From Myotis daubentonii (lineage: Eukaryota; Chordata; Mammalia; Chiroptera; Vespertilionidae), in the NCBI RefSeq assembly GCF_963259705.1, contig NC_081840.1:151898282-151962281 (forward strand): DNA of 64,000 nucleotides, written 5' to 3'. The notes beneath the pieces are model-generated. The model saw nothing but the letters and a program-made list of their open reading frames with translations, did not search any database and was not told the origin of the DNA. Positions 1-11,324 of this stretch are shown in pieces. The stretch's first letter is position 1; every line of letters starts with the position of its first letter. Both the position numbers and the translations under genes were made by a program.

Positions 1-423
1 CACCAGCTGACATGCAGGTATTGGTGAGACAAAGGTCCCAGGACTGGCAATGCTTTTCTTCTATCCGACAAACATCAAGTCACGAGGGTTCACCTATGTT
101 GAGGAGCCTTTTGCCAGACCTCCCAAGGCTGTTCTATCTACTTTTCCCGCCTCAGGCAAACTGGGTCGGTCAGTCTTGCTCACCTCAGGCAACTGTTCCC
201 AAAGAAGCCCTGCGTGTCTGCACCCGCCCTGCCAGGAGCCCTCTCTCTCACCAACAGTTCCTAATATTTCCCTCCAAGAAGGCTGTTTGGATTCAGCAGT
301 AGAAAAGCTGGACATTTCCTTTCACCTCACTTTTTCTGAACAAGAAAACATTTTATGCTCCTGTTTACGTTAAAAAACAACAGCAAGGAAAGAAGTAAGC
401 CCAATAAGGGCAAGACTATTTCT
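1..423. other. Unique non-coding stretch
   Basis: No recognisable repeat or exon is seen. The open frames here overlap each other on both strands, lack splice context and resemble no family I know. Confidence 0.5.
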
Positions 424-773
424 TTTTGTTTTTTTTCAATGTACTGGGGTGACATGGGTTACTGATAAGTTTCAAGTGCACCATTCATAGTGCATCGTCT
501 GCATATTGCATTGTGTGCTCACCACCCATTCTCTAGTCTCCTTCCATCACCATGTATTTGACCTCCTTTAGCCTCTTTATCCTTCCCCCATTCCCTTTCC
601 CTCTGGTAACCACCATCCTGTTGTCTGTATCTATGAGTTTTTCTGTTTATTTGTTTTCTTTGTGTATTTGTTGCTTTCAGTTTTGTATTCCACCCTAGAG
701 GCCCCGTGCACTGGTGGGGGGGGGGGGGGGGGAGGGCGTGGTCTGCAGGGATCGACCTGCTGGGGGAGCACAC

Positions 774-790
774 TGACCACCAGGGGCAGC
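774..790 (+). promoter_or_regulatory. CTCF-like motif in HeliBat (one base shorter than consensus)
   Basis: TGACCACCAGGGGCAGC resembles the CTCF core consensus but lacks one G in the central G run. An inverted partner lies at 805-822. Binding is inferred from the motif only. Confidence 0.3.
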
Positions 791-804
791 TCCTGCATTG
801 AGCC

Positions 805-822
805 TCTTCCCCCTGGTGGTCA
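805..822 (-). promoter_or_regulatory. CTCF-like motif in HeliBat, inverted partner
   Basis: The minus strand reads TGACCACCAGGGGGAAGA. It matches the CCACCAGGGGG core but has AAG where GCRS is expected, so affinity may be reduced. It faces the motif at 774-790. Confidence 0.3.
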
Positions 823-1041
823 GTGCGCATCATAGCGACTGGTCAACTGGTTGTTCTGCTCGTTCTGCCGTTCAGTCACTGGGCTTGCATTATATAGGAT
901 GAGTGAAATCATATGCTTCTTGTCCTTTTCCAACTTGTTTCACTTAACATGATATTCTCAAGATCCACCCATGCTGTCACAAATGGCAGTTATTTCAACC
1001 TTCTCATGACTGATAGTATTCCATTTTATTCACGCACCACA

Positions 1042-1266
1042 ATTTTTTAAAATATATATTTTTTATTGATTTCAGAGAGAAAGGGAAAAGGAGAGAGAGA
1101 GAGAGAGAGAAACATCAATGATGAAAGAGAATCATTAATCAGCTGCCTCCTGCATGCCCTACACTGAGGATCGAGCCCACAACCCAGGCATGTGCTCTGA
1201 CCAGGAATCTAACGGTGACCTCCTGGTTCATAGGTCAATGCTCAACCACTGAGCCACAACAGCTAT
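1042..1266 (-). mobile_element. VES SINE (tRNA-derived bat SINE)
   Basis: The minus strand carries the VES order: a tRNA-like head with 'GGCTCAGTGGTTGAGCA', a B-box-like 'GATTCCTGGTCAGAGC', a CT-rich stretch, then 'AATCAATAAAAAATATAT'. It is flanked by ACCACA direct repeats at 1036-1041 and 1267-1272. It sits inside the L1 that covers 424-1300. Confidence 0.9.
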
Positions 1267-1309
1267 ACCACATCTTTCTCCAGTCATCCATCAAAGGGCT
1301 GTTTCTTAT

Positions 1310-1390
1310 TCACAACTGATCCCCATCTCCTGGAATACGGCGTGGCCACTGGCACTCAACAAGTATGGGTTGAATTAATATTATTAATAT
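1310..1390 (+). repeat. Possible L2 LINE 3' end fragment
   Basis: 'GGCACTCAACAAGTATGGGT' followed by TGAATTAATA resembles the L2 3' end (…GCTCAATAAATATTTGTTGAATGA). It is short and diverged. Confidence 0.35.
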
Positions 1391-3244
1391 TATATCCTGA
1401 GGTGGAACTATAGACTTCTCTATGACTTCCCAAGCACCCCAGATCCACGTAACTGGAATTTATACTCGGGCCATTTTAAACTGGCATCCAAACGATTCTT
1501 TCAATTTCAGGACTTTTCAGCAGCTTTTTCTTTGAAGGTGGGGGGAGAAGAATGTTATTATTTTGTATTTTTTAAGGAATCTATTATATCAGTTACAACC
1601 AAGAATAAATCATTTCACCCAATTTATTTTTTACAAGTTAACTGTCAAATATATCAGTCAAAAGCAGATGAAAAATAACATGAAAAGGTATTTTTAAATC
1701 CAATACGTTGGGCTTAGCTATATCTTTAAATGAAGATATGAAGATGGGAAGTCCTCCAAGGATTTGGGGGGGGGGGAGAATGGGGACTTCAGGAATGAGA
1801 TAATCTTAAAAACCTCAAGGAAAGTCAAATATGAGGAAAGACCTCAAGGCAAAACTTTTTCTTAGACTTTTGATTGCAAAAAACAGGCCTAAAATATGAA
1901 CTCTCCCACTCATACCTTATATGCTCTATGTCCCATGAAAAACCTTGAGACAATGACATCTTTCTATGCCTTATTCATTCACACCAGTGACCCTATAGAG
2001 AGAGATCACCTCCCGACAGAAAGGATCACAACTTACATACATCTGCTCCTCGCTTTGGGCACAGGCAAAACCAGAAATGATAAGAATGATGTCCCACAGC
2101 GAAGCGCGCGCTACTTCCAAGTCAGAAAGAGTCAGGTCTCACCTGAGACATGCAATGCAGTTACTGAAAGTAACTTGCTTACTTGCTGGTTTAAAACTTA
2201 AATTCAGAATTTCAAACAACTGCCTGACCCTGCCCAGTAGATGCGCACATTTAGCTGGTAGCAGTAGTGATGTTTTAGCCACATGTTCTCCCGTGGTCTT
2301 GTTTGAGGGAAACACACCTGTGTAATGGTGACAAAGGGCAGGCGTGTCGGGCTTAGGAAGGTGAGAAAATGAGTTGTGCGCTGTCTCATCTATGAAAGAA
2401 CATGAGCTCTTGCTTTACACAGAAATGGGTGTAAAAAAGTATGACCAATGAGCTTCAAAAGTTCACAAGGGAGTCCTAAATCCATTCCATAAGAACTTGT
2501 AAAGAACAGGTGTGCAGAAAGCGAAGCACACCTGCTCCTGGCAAGTGGGGAGAGACGGGTCTGGGCAGCGCTGAGGAAGGAGGGCGGGGCATCGGCCGGT
2601 TAAATTAGCAGCCGCTCAGGCCCCTCCCACACCCAGGGACCTGGAACCTTTGGGGGTGGGCCCCCGGGGGGGTTCCCAACCTCAGTACAGTTGAGGGCTG
2701 ACAAGCATGGGGTCTATGGAGTCCCAGAAGCTAACTAAGAGAAAACACAAGTCCCGCTTCTGCTGCTACTTAGCCAGGAATGCACCCCCAATTCTGTAAC
2801 ACTCTGTTCCTGAGCAGGGCAGATCTCAGCAGGACCTGCTGAAAAAAACATCCAGAAATTTCAGCTCACCTAACAAGTACGCTTATGAAATGACTCCTGG
2901 AAAGGATGCCAGTGGTCCCCCCCAGACCGCCATGCCTCCAGTGCTGGCACCCGCACATTTTCGCCTCGAGTGAATGAAACCATGTCAGGCAAAAGCATCA
3001 GTGGTGCGGGCGAAAAGGGGGCCACATACTACACCTGACAAGCTCAGGGGAGGCCTGCATGGTGGGCCGTACACACTCGGAGACTGAAAGCAAGCGCACA
3101 GGATGGTGGGACCATAAATCCCTCCTCACAGTGGGTCATGGGAGGTAGTCACATCCTAGGCCTGGAGCTTCCCTGGCAAAGGTCGACCTTCACCTTAGGG
3201 AGCCTATCTACTGCTTTTTTTGCGTCTAAGATAACATACCTTTG
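1391..3244. other. Unique non-coding stretch
   Basis: AT-rich to 2.5 kb, then GC-richer. It contains an 11-base G run (1766-1776). No exon with matching splice sites and a sustained frame is visible. Confidence 0.5.
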
Positions 3245-3255
3245 AAATGTCAGAG

Positions 3256-3485
3256 CCCTGGCCGGTGTGGCTCAGTTGGTTGGGCATCATCCCCTGCACT
3301 AAAAGGTTTCCAGTGCGGTTCCCGGGCAGGGCACAAGCCCGGGTTGTGGGCTTGATCCCCGGTAGGGAGCGTGCAGGAGGCAGCCGGTCGATGTTTCACT
3401 CTCACCTTGCTCTTTCTCTATGCCTAACCCTCCTCTCTCTCTCTCTAAAAATCAAACGTTTCTTTAAAAAAAAATTTAATTTTTA
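3256..3485 (+). mobile_element. VES SINE
   Basis: Begins CCCTGGCCGGTGTGGCTCAG and ends in an A-rich tail. Perfect 11-bp target duplication AAATGTCAGAG at 3245-3255 and 3486-3496. The B-box region (GCGGTTCCCGGGCAGGGC) is well preserved. Confidence 0.93.
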
Positions 3486-3539
3486 AAATGTCAGAGTAAT
3501 CTCCTTTTCCAAACCCTCAAAGGCACACCACCACAACAG

Positions 3540-3895
3540 AATATGAGACCACAGACCCCCTCATTGTTATCTTGTTCCCCGAGTACCATCTCTGTGCTTC
3601 AAGTGTTCATTATTAACCATCTTGTACCTAGCAACATAAAATATATTTCTCTCTGTGTTCCTTTTTATCCCATTTCGGAGGCTTTGCTTTCTCCCACCTC
3701 CCTAATCTACCACCAATGGATTCGTATAACCCTCCTCATATTTCCTCCTTTGGAAATATAATGTATAAAATAAGCTGCAAAAGCATCATTCTCCAGAGCA
3801 TTTTCTCAGGTCAGTCAAGTCCTGCTTCCTGGAAATTGTCATCCGTTCAGCCCAAATAAACTCATAAAAATTCTCTACAGGTCGGGCATATCTTG
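3540..3895 (+). mobile_element. Possible old LTR fragment
   Basis: An ordered pair of LTR-like signals is present: a TATA-like TGTATAAAAT near 3762 and an AATAAA near 3855, about 90 bases apart, followed by T-rich sequence. No target duplication or TG...CA ends could be fixed, and I cannot name the family. It may be ordinary unique DNA. Confidence 0.25.
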
Positions 3896-5000
3896 CATCA
3901 ACAGAGGGAATATGTAAGCTCCTCATTCACCTCTTCTCCTGGCAAGGCCCCAGGTCAGCCCACGCAGGAGCTGTGACCGCGTCCCGCCGACTCTGATGTC
4001 TACATCTGTGCATGCCCCTCCCAGGGAAGTTATTTACCACTAACATGAGGTTAAAAGCAACTGAACGGTGTAACTTCCCCCGGCCTCAGTGTCGACACCA
4101 AAACGCCAGAACAAACAGATGAAATACGGTGGTGTTACTCCTATAAATAGTCAGCCTGCCCTGGCATCCGGGTTGAGTGTGAGTGCCTGGAATGCGCCCG
4201 CCAGGCCAGGGAGGGGCTGGCACAGCTGCGGACGCCAGCCGGCTGGGAGGCAAGGCAAGCACTAAAACCGGTTCCACTGGCTTCAGATTCTTGGCAAGGA
4301 TGGACCAAGCAAACAACTGCGTCAGCTTCCACCCCGGCTAGCTTTGTCCTTCCTTCCCGCTTGTAGTAATCATCACTGTGTCTAGCACATGACCATTGAA
4401 ATGGGAACTTCACAGCAGGTAATTAGAGCAATTGCACCATTTGCTACTGAATTACAATGGCACACATTCCTAGTAAGAGTGGACGTTACACCAGGAACTG
4501 TTCCCTGGAAATGGGACCGACAGGCTCCTCCTGGCAACCACCCCTTTAAGCCCCAGTGCTTTCCCAGGGGAGAGGCCCGGGCGCTGGCCCAGGGAGGCCT
4601 TTCAACCTGACCTTCACCCATCCCAAACCAAACACATTACCACACTGCCCCCCAAGCCCGCCTTCCCCTGGCCTAAGCTCTGCAGAGATCCTCCCTCCCC
4701 CCATTATAAATGGCCTGAAAGCCTGGGTTATATCCAAAACCAGCGATTGCATTCCCAGTCGCCGATGGAGAATTGCAAGACCGGTCACACTATGAACATG
4801 GAGACCACGGATGTTCCTTGAGAATAAAGCAGACTGCCTGTCACTCCAGGCTTCTTCTGGAAGAGATAGATGCTGAGAAAGACAAACTACAAACCAGGTG
4901 TCCACTGAAAACTCTGCTGTCTGGTACTGACGGGTACTGAAAGTATCCCCAGCAGGCACAACACCCGAAAACTAGGGGTCTTTTCATGTGGATTAAAGAA
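3896..5000. other. Unique non-coding stretch
   Basis: Moderately GC-rich with short open frames on both strands. A pyrimidine tract ending in AG near 4364 followed by AGCAG|GTAATT near 4416-4425 looks like a small exon, but all three frames between them contain stops. Confidence 0.5.
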
Positions 5001-5010
5001 AGAGCTGCAG

Positions 5011-5231
5011 CCCTAACCGGTTTGGCTCAGCGGATAGAGCGTCAGCCTGCAGACTCAAGGGTCCCAGGTTCGATTCCGGTCAAGGGCATGTACCTTGGTT
5101 GAGGGCACATCCCCAGTGGGGAGTGTGCAGGAGGTAGCTGATGGATGTTTCTCTCTCATCGATATTTCTAACTCTCTATCCCTCTCCCTTCCTCTCTGTA
5201 TAAATCAATAAAATATATTTCAAAAAAAAAA
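5011..5231 (+). mobile_element. VES SINE
   Basis: Begins CCCTAACCGGTTTGGCTCAG, has a B-box-like GGTTCGATTCC and ends AATCAATAAAATATATTTC plus A-tail. Target duplication AGAGCTGCAG (5001-5010) / AGAGGTGCAG (5232-5241), one mismatch. Confidence 0.93.
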
Positions 5232-5241
5232 AGAGGTGCAG

Positions 5242-5773
5242 GCTCCTCCCTCAGGACTTGGGCCCTCAAAAACGATCAGCACACTTCAGGTACGTTGGAC
5301 ATGAGATCCTGAACCTGCCTACTGAAAGCTTATTGCCTCAAAACACAGAAAACCTGTGCTATTTAGGACAATGACACGAAACTGTCTTCATAATCGCAGG
5401 CATTTACTTCTGGTCCACCTGTCCTGAGCTCCGAGGGACCTGACGCTGACAGTTTGAAAGGGTACAGGTGAGGGTCCTTGGGTATATGTAAGAAATTGTT
5501 CCCCACAAATGCCCTTATAACACATTACCTCACATTGGTCCTGGCGATGTCACCAGGGTACCAGAACATGTGGCATGTGCCTGACAGTGTAAGTTGTGAG
5601 ACTGGCATTTTTCTGGACTTTGAGTTGGGAGAGGTTTCATTTTATAATTTGAATAACAGGTCATATTTGTTTAGATTCACGCACATGTTTAAAGAAAACT
5701 TATGCCTTATTTCCCTATTAGACCTTCTTCAAGATCTCATACTACCAGTCCCGTCAGACATGAGTGATGAACT
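5242..5773. other. Unique non-coding stretch
   Basis: Nothing recognised. The open frame from about 5478 runs on into the following hAT element and is not a gene. Confidence 0.5.
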
Positions 5774-5781
5774 CCTTAGAG

Positions 5782-6017
5782 CAGTGATGGCGAACCTTTT
5801 GAGCTCAGCTTGTCAGCATTTTGAAAAACCCCAACTTAACTCTGGTGCCATGTCACATATAGAAATTTTTTGATATTTGCAACCATAGTAAAACAAAGAC
5901 TTATATTTTTGATATTTATTTTATATATTTAAATGCCATTTAACAAAGAAAAATCAACCAAAAAAAATGAGTTCACGTGTCACCTCCGACACGTGTGTCA
6001 TAGGTTCGCCATCACTG
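5782..6017 (+). mobile_element. nhAT-type short hAT transposon, copy 1
   Basis: Terminal inverted repeats CAGTGATGGCGAACCTTTT... and ...AGGTTCGCCATCACTG. It is flanked by a perfect 8-bp duplication CCTTAGAG (5774-5781 and 6018-6025), diagnostic of hAT transposition. The 236-bp AT-rich interior has no transposase, so it was mobilised in trans. It is nearly identical to the copies at 33929, 45243 and 59304. Confidence 0.95.
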
Positions 6018-6164
6018 CCTTAGAGGATGACTTTGTGTGTGGTAATTTTTTCCCTTGTCAGTGGAAGGAATACTTGTAATAAAGATTCTGATTAAAAAAC
6101 AAACAACAACAAAAATAGTGACAACACATTCTCTTTGTCATACAAACAATACAGATGACTATTA

Positions 6165-6390
6165 GGTTCTGCACTGGGCCAGGAATCAAAGCTGAGTCCC
6201 ACTGGTATGTCACCAACTCATGAACCAGGAGGTCATGGTTCAATTCCCAGTCAAGGCACATGCCCTATCACAGGCTCAATCTCCAACAGGAGGCACGCAA
6301 GAGGCAGCCCATCAATGATTCTCATCATTGATGTTCCTATCTCTGTCTCCCTCTCCCTTACTCTCTGAAATATATATATATATATTTTTA
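6165..6390 (+). mobile_element. VES SINE, degraded copy
   Basis: The B-box-like GGTTCAATTCCCAGTCAAGGC, the 'ATCAATGATTCTC' segment and the CT-rich end CTCCCTCTCCCTTACTCTCTG followed by an (AT)n run are all VES. The 5' tRNA-like head is diverged and no target duplication could be fixed. Confidence 0.8.
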
Positions 6391-6465
6391 AGTTGCTAGA
6401 GCATTGGCCTGGGTTCGTTCCCTGTCAAGGGCACGTATCTCGGTTGCAGCCCTGGCACACGCTGA
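6391..6465 (+). mobile_element. VES SINE head fragment
   Basis: CTAGAGCATTGGCCTGGGTT...CCCTGTCAAGGGCACGTA is the anticodon-to-B-box part of VES. It abuts the tail of the previous SINE, suggesting one VES inserted at the A/T-rich tail of another, or a rearranged pair. Confidence 0.65.
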
Positions 6466-6839
6466 AACTCAAGTGCAAATCTGCCACTTCTCTGATGGAA
6501 ATCCTCCCATTGAATCCTGAACTCCATCAAAATACAATCTGAACCACGAGGTTTATAGGACAATGTTCTCCATGATCCACACGCCTTCTACACAGACCCC
6601 CCTCCACCACCTGCCACAACCCCCCCTCCTACTCCCAACAGCCCACACACTGACCTACGGCCACTCAGTGGTCAGCTCCGCGGACCACGCTCTTTCACCC
6701 TCTGCTCTGGTGCATAAAGCACGCTCCCTTCCTCTGCGGGACACTCTGCAACTCAGGTCCCCTGAAGGACACAGCCTTTCCGGAAAGCCCTCCTTCCCCA
6801 GTAGGCTTGCCTGCTCATCCTTACGGCACACACCCCACC
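6466..6839. other. Unique C-rich stretch
   Basis: A C-rich stretch (about 6590-6660) explains the Pro-rich open frame on the plus strand. No other feature. Confidence 0.5.
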
Positions 6840-7015
6840 TTGTTAAGACTTTATTTTTTAGAGCAGTTTAGTTTTGTAAGAAACCCCAAACCATCTTCCA
6901 AAGTGGCTGTCCCATTTTGGATGAGAGTTCCTATCGCTCCACATCCTCGTCAGCACTTGGTGGTGTCAGTGTTCTGGATTTCAGCCTTTCTAGTGGGTGT
7001 GCAGTGGTAGTAACC
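6840..7015 (-). mobile_element. Old L1 fragment (minus strand)
   Basis: The plus-strand pattern 'CCAAAGTGGCTGTCCCATTT', 'CTCCACATCCTCGTCAGCAC' and 'GGTGGTGTCAGTGTTCTGGA' is the familiar antisense view of mammalian L1 ORF2-3' region. Short and diverged. Confidence 0.75.
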
Positions 7016-8854
7016 CCACTTTTGAAGACATTCCCTTTGCTTTCAAGCACAGCGCTCATTATAGTGTAAGAGCAGCAGGTCCTCGCTTGCCAGCTTCGGG
7101 ACCAGGGACTGCGCCTCCCTCCCCAGCGTCTCATCATCGATTCTAAATGTTTTCAAAAATCCAAAATACTTGACTTTAAAATGCTGTTGACATTTACTTT
7201 GTTCATAAAATGCTAAAAAAAAAAAAATCATCAGTAAAACAAACGCCTTCAACTATTTAATCTCAATGTATAAATTACAAACTTGTCAAATAGTCAAGTT
7301 TTTATGTCTTTTTTTTTAATTGGTAACGTTTTCTTATATATATTCTGAGTACTCGAATGTTTCATTTCTATAGCTTACAAGGACCCTTTAAGAAATGAGT
7401 TTTCTCTGGCCCGAGACGAGGAAAGGAGAGCCTCTGAGCTGAGCTCTGGCTGACGTGTGGGTTCGTGAAGTCAGATGGTACATTTGCTGAGCCAACTCCT
7501 TGCCACTGGCGTGGCCTCATCCCAGGCCCCTCGCCTAGGCACGTCGGCCGGCTGGGTAGCTGACTGCCCACATTTCTCAAATGCTCTGTGCACAGCTGCT
7601 GCTCCCATTTCAAACAAACCCTGGGATGTGCGACTCCCACCCAACATTAAAAATACCGTCAGCCAGCGCTCTGTGTCACAGGCCACATGGGCTTAAGCTA
7701 CAATGCAGCTGATTCTATAGCCATCGCCATAAATTATATGTATTTATAGCCATGACTACTGAATAATAATTTTTAAACCATCATTACAGGTTCTACTTAT
7801 TTGGGGGTTTTCCCAACTAAGTTAAAAGACTGTCACTTTCTTGCAGGAGACTAGTTTTACCACTGGAATAGCTCATGGAATAACTCATGATTCAGGGAAC
7901 AGAACTGTTTGGATAACCACCAGCCCCGAGAGCACTCAGCCCAACATTTTCCCTGAGTACAAAACACACTCCATATGTGCCTGTCAGGAGACACACACCC
8001 CAGAGGTCTTTCCTGGGCACACGGCCTGCAGGTGGGCACACCCACAGAAGCCACACTCTGCCCAGGAGCTCTGGCCATCACGTATCACATCCAAGGGCAC
8101 TCAGTAGACACACAGTGCATTCAGGATGGCCTCCATCTCTACAGGCAACGTAACTCGGCACTCACAGCAGAGACCTTCCGAGGAATCCTCACGCGGACAC
8201 ACCCTGGGAGACTCTCGACATGGGAAGGACACTGCGTGTATGGCCCAGCAGTGAGGGCCACGTCAGAGCTGACGGGGGAAGGACAGCCATCAGGTGACAG
8301 CACCGGCAGTCTGCGGATCAGGTGCTCACCAGGCTCCTGGAGAAGACCAAAAGGTCTTCCTCTAGGGCAGCCAGCGCCTGTGCCCCAGCACCAAGAGACA
8401 AGGAGGCTGGGGATCCTCCATGACTTTCAGGGACAGCAAACAAAGGTCATGGCAGGTACCCAGCAGGAAGCCTCGGATACTCACATGCCACCTACTCTGA
8501 GATCTGGCGTGAACCCTGACCCACAGCCCCTGCACCAAAGGCCCACTGGGCGGCCAAGCTGTGCAGCAGCTGACACTGGATGAAAGGGGCACCTTCAGGA
8601 TCAGCAGTCAACTCCTCCCTGACAGACCACTGTGCTTTCACCAGAGCGGGGATGAGCGGCACCAAGAACATCGCTGAAAGTGATCATCTGCCCTCGAGTT
8701 TGCAGTGTGGCTCCTCCTTCCCTACAGCCCGGGTACTAATGCTGTAAATACATCACTCCAATTGCGCCCCCTTAAATATACTGGCATGCAAAGCCTGAAT
8801 GCAGATCCAGTAAAAACATTAAGAAGCAAAATTATGCATCAGCCTTTTTTCTTA
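7016..8854. other. Unique stretch with an AT-rich block at about 7690-7830
   Basis: Most of this is unremarkable. 7690-7830 is AT-rich, repeat-free and ordered (TATATGTATTTATAGCCATG nearby), of the type often conserved in mammals, but conservation cannot be judged here. The 202-codon frame from 7975 has no splice context or recognisable domain. Confidence 0.45.
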
Positions 8855-9577
8855 CGTTTTTTAAATTTTATTTTTTTCAATTACAGTTTGCATTTAATAT
8901 TATTTTACATTAGTTTCAGGTGTATAATATAGTGATTAGACAATCATATACTTTACAGAGTGGTCCCCCAATACTGCAAGTACCCACCTGGTCCCACACA
9001 AAGTTATTACAATATTATTGACTATACTCCCAATGCTGTCCTTTGCATCCCTGTGGCTATTTTGTGACTAACAATTTGTACTTCTTACTCCTTTCACCTT
9101 TCCCCCCGGACCCACCTCCCTTCTGGCAACCAGCAGTCTGATCTCTGTATCTATGAGTCTGTTCTATTTTGTTTGTTCATTTATTTTGCTGTTTAGAGTC
9201 CGCATATAAGTAAAATCACATGGTATGTGTCTTTCTCTGTCTGACTTACTTAGCATAATACCCTCTGGGTCCATCCATGCTGTCACAAATGGTAAGAGTT
9301 CATTCTTTTTTATATATGTATTCCACACATTTCTTCTTATCCAATCATCTATATCATACATCTTCGCCAACACTTGTTGTTTGTTGATGTATTGATGATA
9401 GCCATTTTAACAGGTATGAGGTAATATCTCATTGTGGTTTTTATTTGCATTTCTCTGATGATTAGTGATGTTGAGCATCTATTTCATTTATCTATTGGCC
9501 ATCTATATGTCCTCTTTGGAGAAGTATCTATTCAGGTCTTCTGGCCATTTTTTGTATTTTTTTTAAATATATTTTAT

Positions 9578-9615
<38 letters not shown>

Positions 9616-10025
9616 GAGAGGAGGGGAGAAAGATAGAGAGTTAGAAACATCGATGAGAGAAAAACATGGATCAGCTACCTCCTGCACACCCACTACTGGG
9701 GCTATGCCCGCAACCAAGGTACATGCCTTTGACCAGAATCAAACCTGGGACCCTTCAGTCCACAGGCCAACGCTCTATCCACTGAGCCAAACCGGTTAGG
9801 GCTCTGGTCATTTTTTAATTGGACTTTTTTTTGGTGTTGACTTGTATGAGTTCTCTACAAATTTTGGATAATAACCCCTTTCAGATATTTCATTGGCGAG
9901 TATGTTCTCCCATATGTTCTGTCTTTCTGTTTTGTTAATGGTTTCCTTTGTTGTGCAAAAATATTTTAGTCTGATGCAGTCCATTATATCAGCATTCTTT
10001 ATCACCAGGGTCATGTGTGGCTAAG
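8855..10025 (-). mobile_element. L1 3' end (3' UTR and end of ORF2, minus strand) with nested VES
   Basis: From left: antisense L1 3' UTR ('TTTCAGGTGTATAATATAGTG', 'TATTACAATATTATTGACTA'), then ORF2-end blocks ('TGACTTACTTAGCATAATAC', 'GGTCCATCCATGCTGTCACA', 'CATTTCTCTGATGATTAGTG'). The series continues after the SINE at 9554-9802 with 'TTAATTGGACTTTTTTTTGG'. It is 5' truncated and its reading frame is broken by many stops. Confidence 0.88.
9554..9802 (-). mobile_element. VES SINE nested in L1
   Basis: The minus strand begins with CCCTAACCGGTTTGGCTCAG and ends with a long poly-A (about 35 T on the plus strand, 9578-9612). Target duplication TCTGGCCATTTTTT (9540-9553) / TCTGGTCATTTTTT (9803-9816). 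The long tail suggests a fairly recent insertion. Confidence 0.92.
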
Positions 10026-11129
10026 AGTTATTTACATAGGAATTGTAAGTCGACCTGGACTTTGGGCCAAATGTATTCTCCTCAGTATATGTTTATAACA
10101 CCAGACATTTTATTTGTGTTTTATTAAGTTTGCTTAGCTTTTTTCTACTGTCTACATTTTGGGAGCATTTCTTACTTTTAAACTATAATGATACTTCAAC
10201 TACAAGCACGCATTTATAAAATTAGTTTTTAAGTGCATTTCATCATTAAATACTTCACAAGAAAGCAGTAAAAAGGCACTTTAAAAAAAGGCCCATTTTC
10301 TCCTATACCAAACTATTTTTTAAAACCACACAGAATGTCTCAATTTCCAAGAGCCTGTGTACAAGGGTCCTATTGGCGGGACCACAATATATAGAGAAAG
10401 AAGCACTGGGCCTACAGCATCCTTTCACTTTAAGAAAAGACCTTGTAGGTAAATTTGGGCCCCAGACTTAAAGATGCACTGAACCATTAAAAGAAAAACC
10501 ACTAACCAGTTTCTCCAAAGCAAGACTGAAATCCCTTCAGTCTGAATGAATAACTGGAGGTGATGAGCAGACTATGAAAAGAAGGGAAAGAAGAATGTGA
10601 ACACATAGAGGGGGAAACATTACCTATTACATTTTACCCTGATGATGAGTCTCATATCACAGAAACAAATTTTAGAGGTTTTACTATTTTTGACTGGTAG
10701 TGACCTCAACCCTGATATTTAAGCAAAAAGAGTAGAAAGTGTCAGTTATGTTCAAGTTTAGCAATAAAATACTGCGACTCTCAAAGTAATTCCAGTTTGT
10801 TTGAATTTGGAAATGAATGTGTTTTATGTTGATTTGTACTCTCGGGCTTATCTAATAATTTGCTGACTGGTTATCTACTGGCCAATTCTTCAGTCATGTT
10901 GGCAAACTGTTCCACTTTTTGTTTTTGTTTTTTTCCCACTTGAGACACACGTGAACATTCCTGTAATTGCAGGTAAGTGCTGCTGGTGTTCAGTCCTGAG
11001 GAGCCGAGGCCAAGGAGATGAAGGATCAGGTTCGGGTAGATGGGCACACACAGGCCTGAGGGCCATCGATGGATCCAATACCAGAGAGCAACCATCCTGA
11101 CAAAACATCCTCTATTAACAGTTTATGAA
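10026..11129. other. Unique AT-rich stretch
   Basis: No repeat or exon recognised. The left part (to about 10.86 kb) is AT-rich. Confidence 0.45.
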
Positions 11130-11215
11130 ACGGGGCGCACGTGCACACACATCAGTGCACACCCCCACACCCCAGCCTGCACACATGCACATACACACAC
11201 ACCCCAGGATGCCCC
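11130..11215. repeat. Imperfect CA-rich tract
   Basis: ACACAC and CACCCCC blocks interspersed with GTGCA. It explains the His/Thr-rich plus frame and Cys/Val-rich minus frame here. Confidence 0.8.
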
Positions 11216-11324
11216 TCACGCAGTGCACAGTCGCAAATGGGGAAAAGATGGGCAAGTAAATCAGTCCCATGCAGGGGTTGGCATCCATCCCATGCAGGTC
11301 CCAGCTCCACGCTCCCACAGGCGA

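Larger units (their letters stand above)
695..899 (-). mobile_element. HeliBat non-autonomous Helitron, shortened copy
   Basis: On the minus strand it starts TCCTATATAAT and ends with CTAG preceded by GGGGCCT, the termini of bat HeliBat elements. The 3' hairpin arm (GTGCAC...) is incomplete compared with the copy at 56590-56961, and a 17-base G run (716-732) replaces part of the interior. An inverted pair of CCACCAGGGG motifs is retained. It has inserted into an L1 and encodes no Rep/helicase, so it would have needed proteins supplied in trans. Confidence 0.8.
424..1300 (-). mobile_element. L1 LINE 3' fragment (minus strand) carrying two nested insertions
   Basis: Read on the minus strand this is the end of L1 ORF2 and the 3' UTR. 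It includes the typical mammalian L1 segment for a 'CCATTTGTGACA...CATGGGTGGATC' stretch and the 'AAGTGAAACAAG' region. The left end has a T-rich run, which is the antisense tail side. The element is 5' truncated and decayed. It is split by a HeliBat at 695-899 and a VES SINE at 1042-1266; L1 sequence resumes after the SINE with the 'ccacatctttctcc' segment. It has no coding capacity. Confidence 0.8.

Noticed and set aside
3256..3330. tRNA gene (A- and B-box-like sequences)
   Set aside because: It is the tRNA-derived head of a VES SINE. The same applies to all other tRNA-like heads in the window.
4330..4425. Small exon between a pyrimidine tract/AG and CAG|GTAATT
   Set aside because: All three plus frames contain stops between the two sites.
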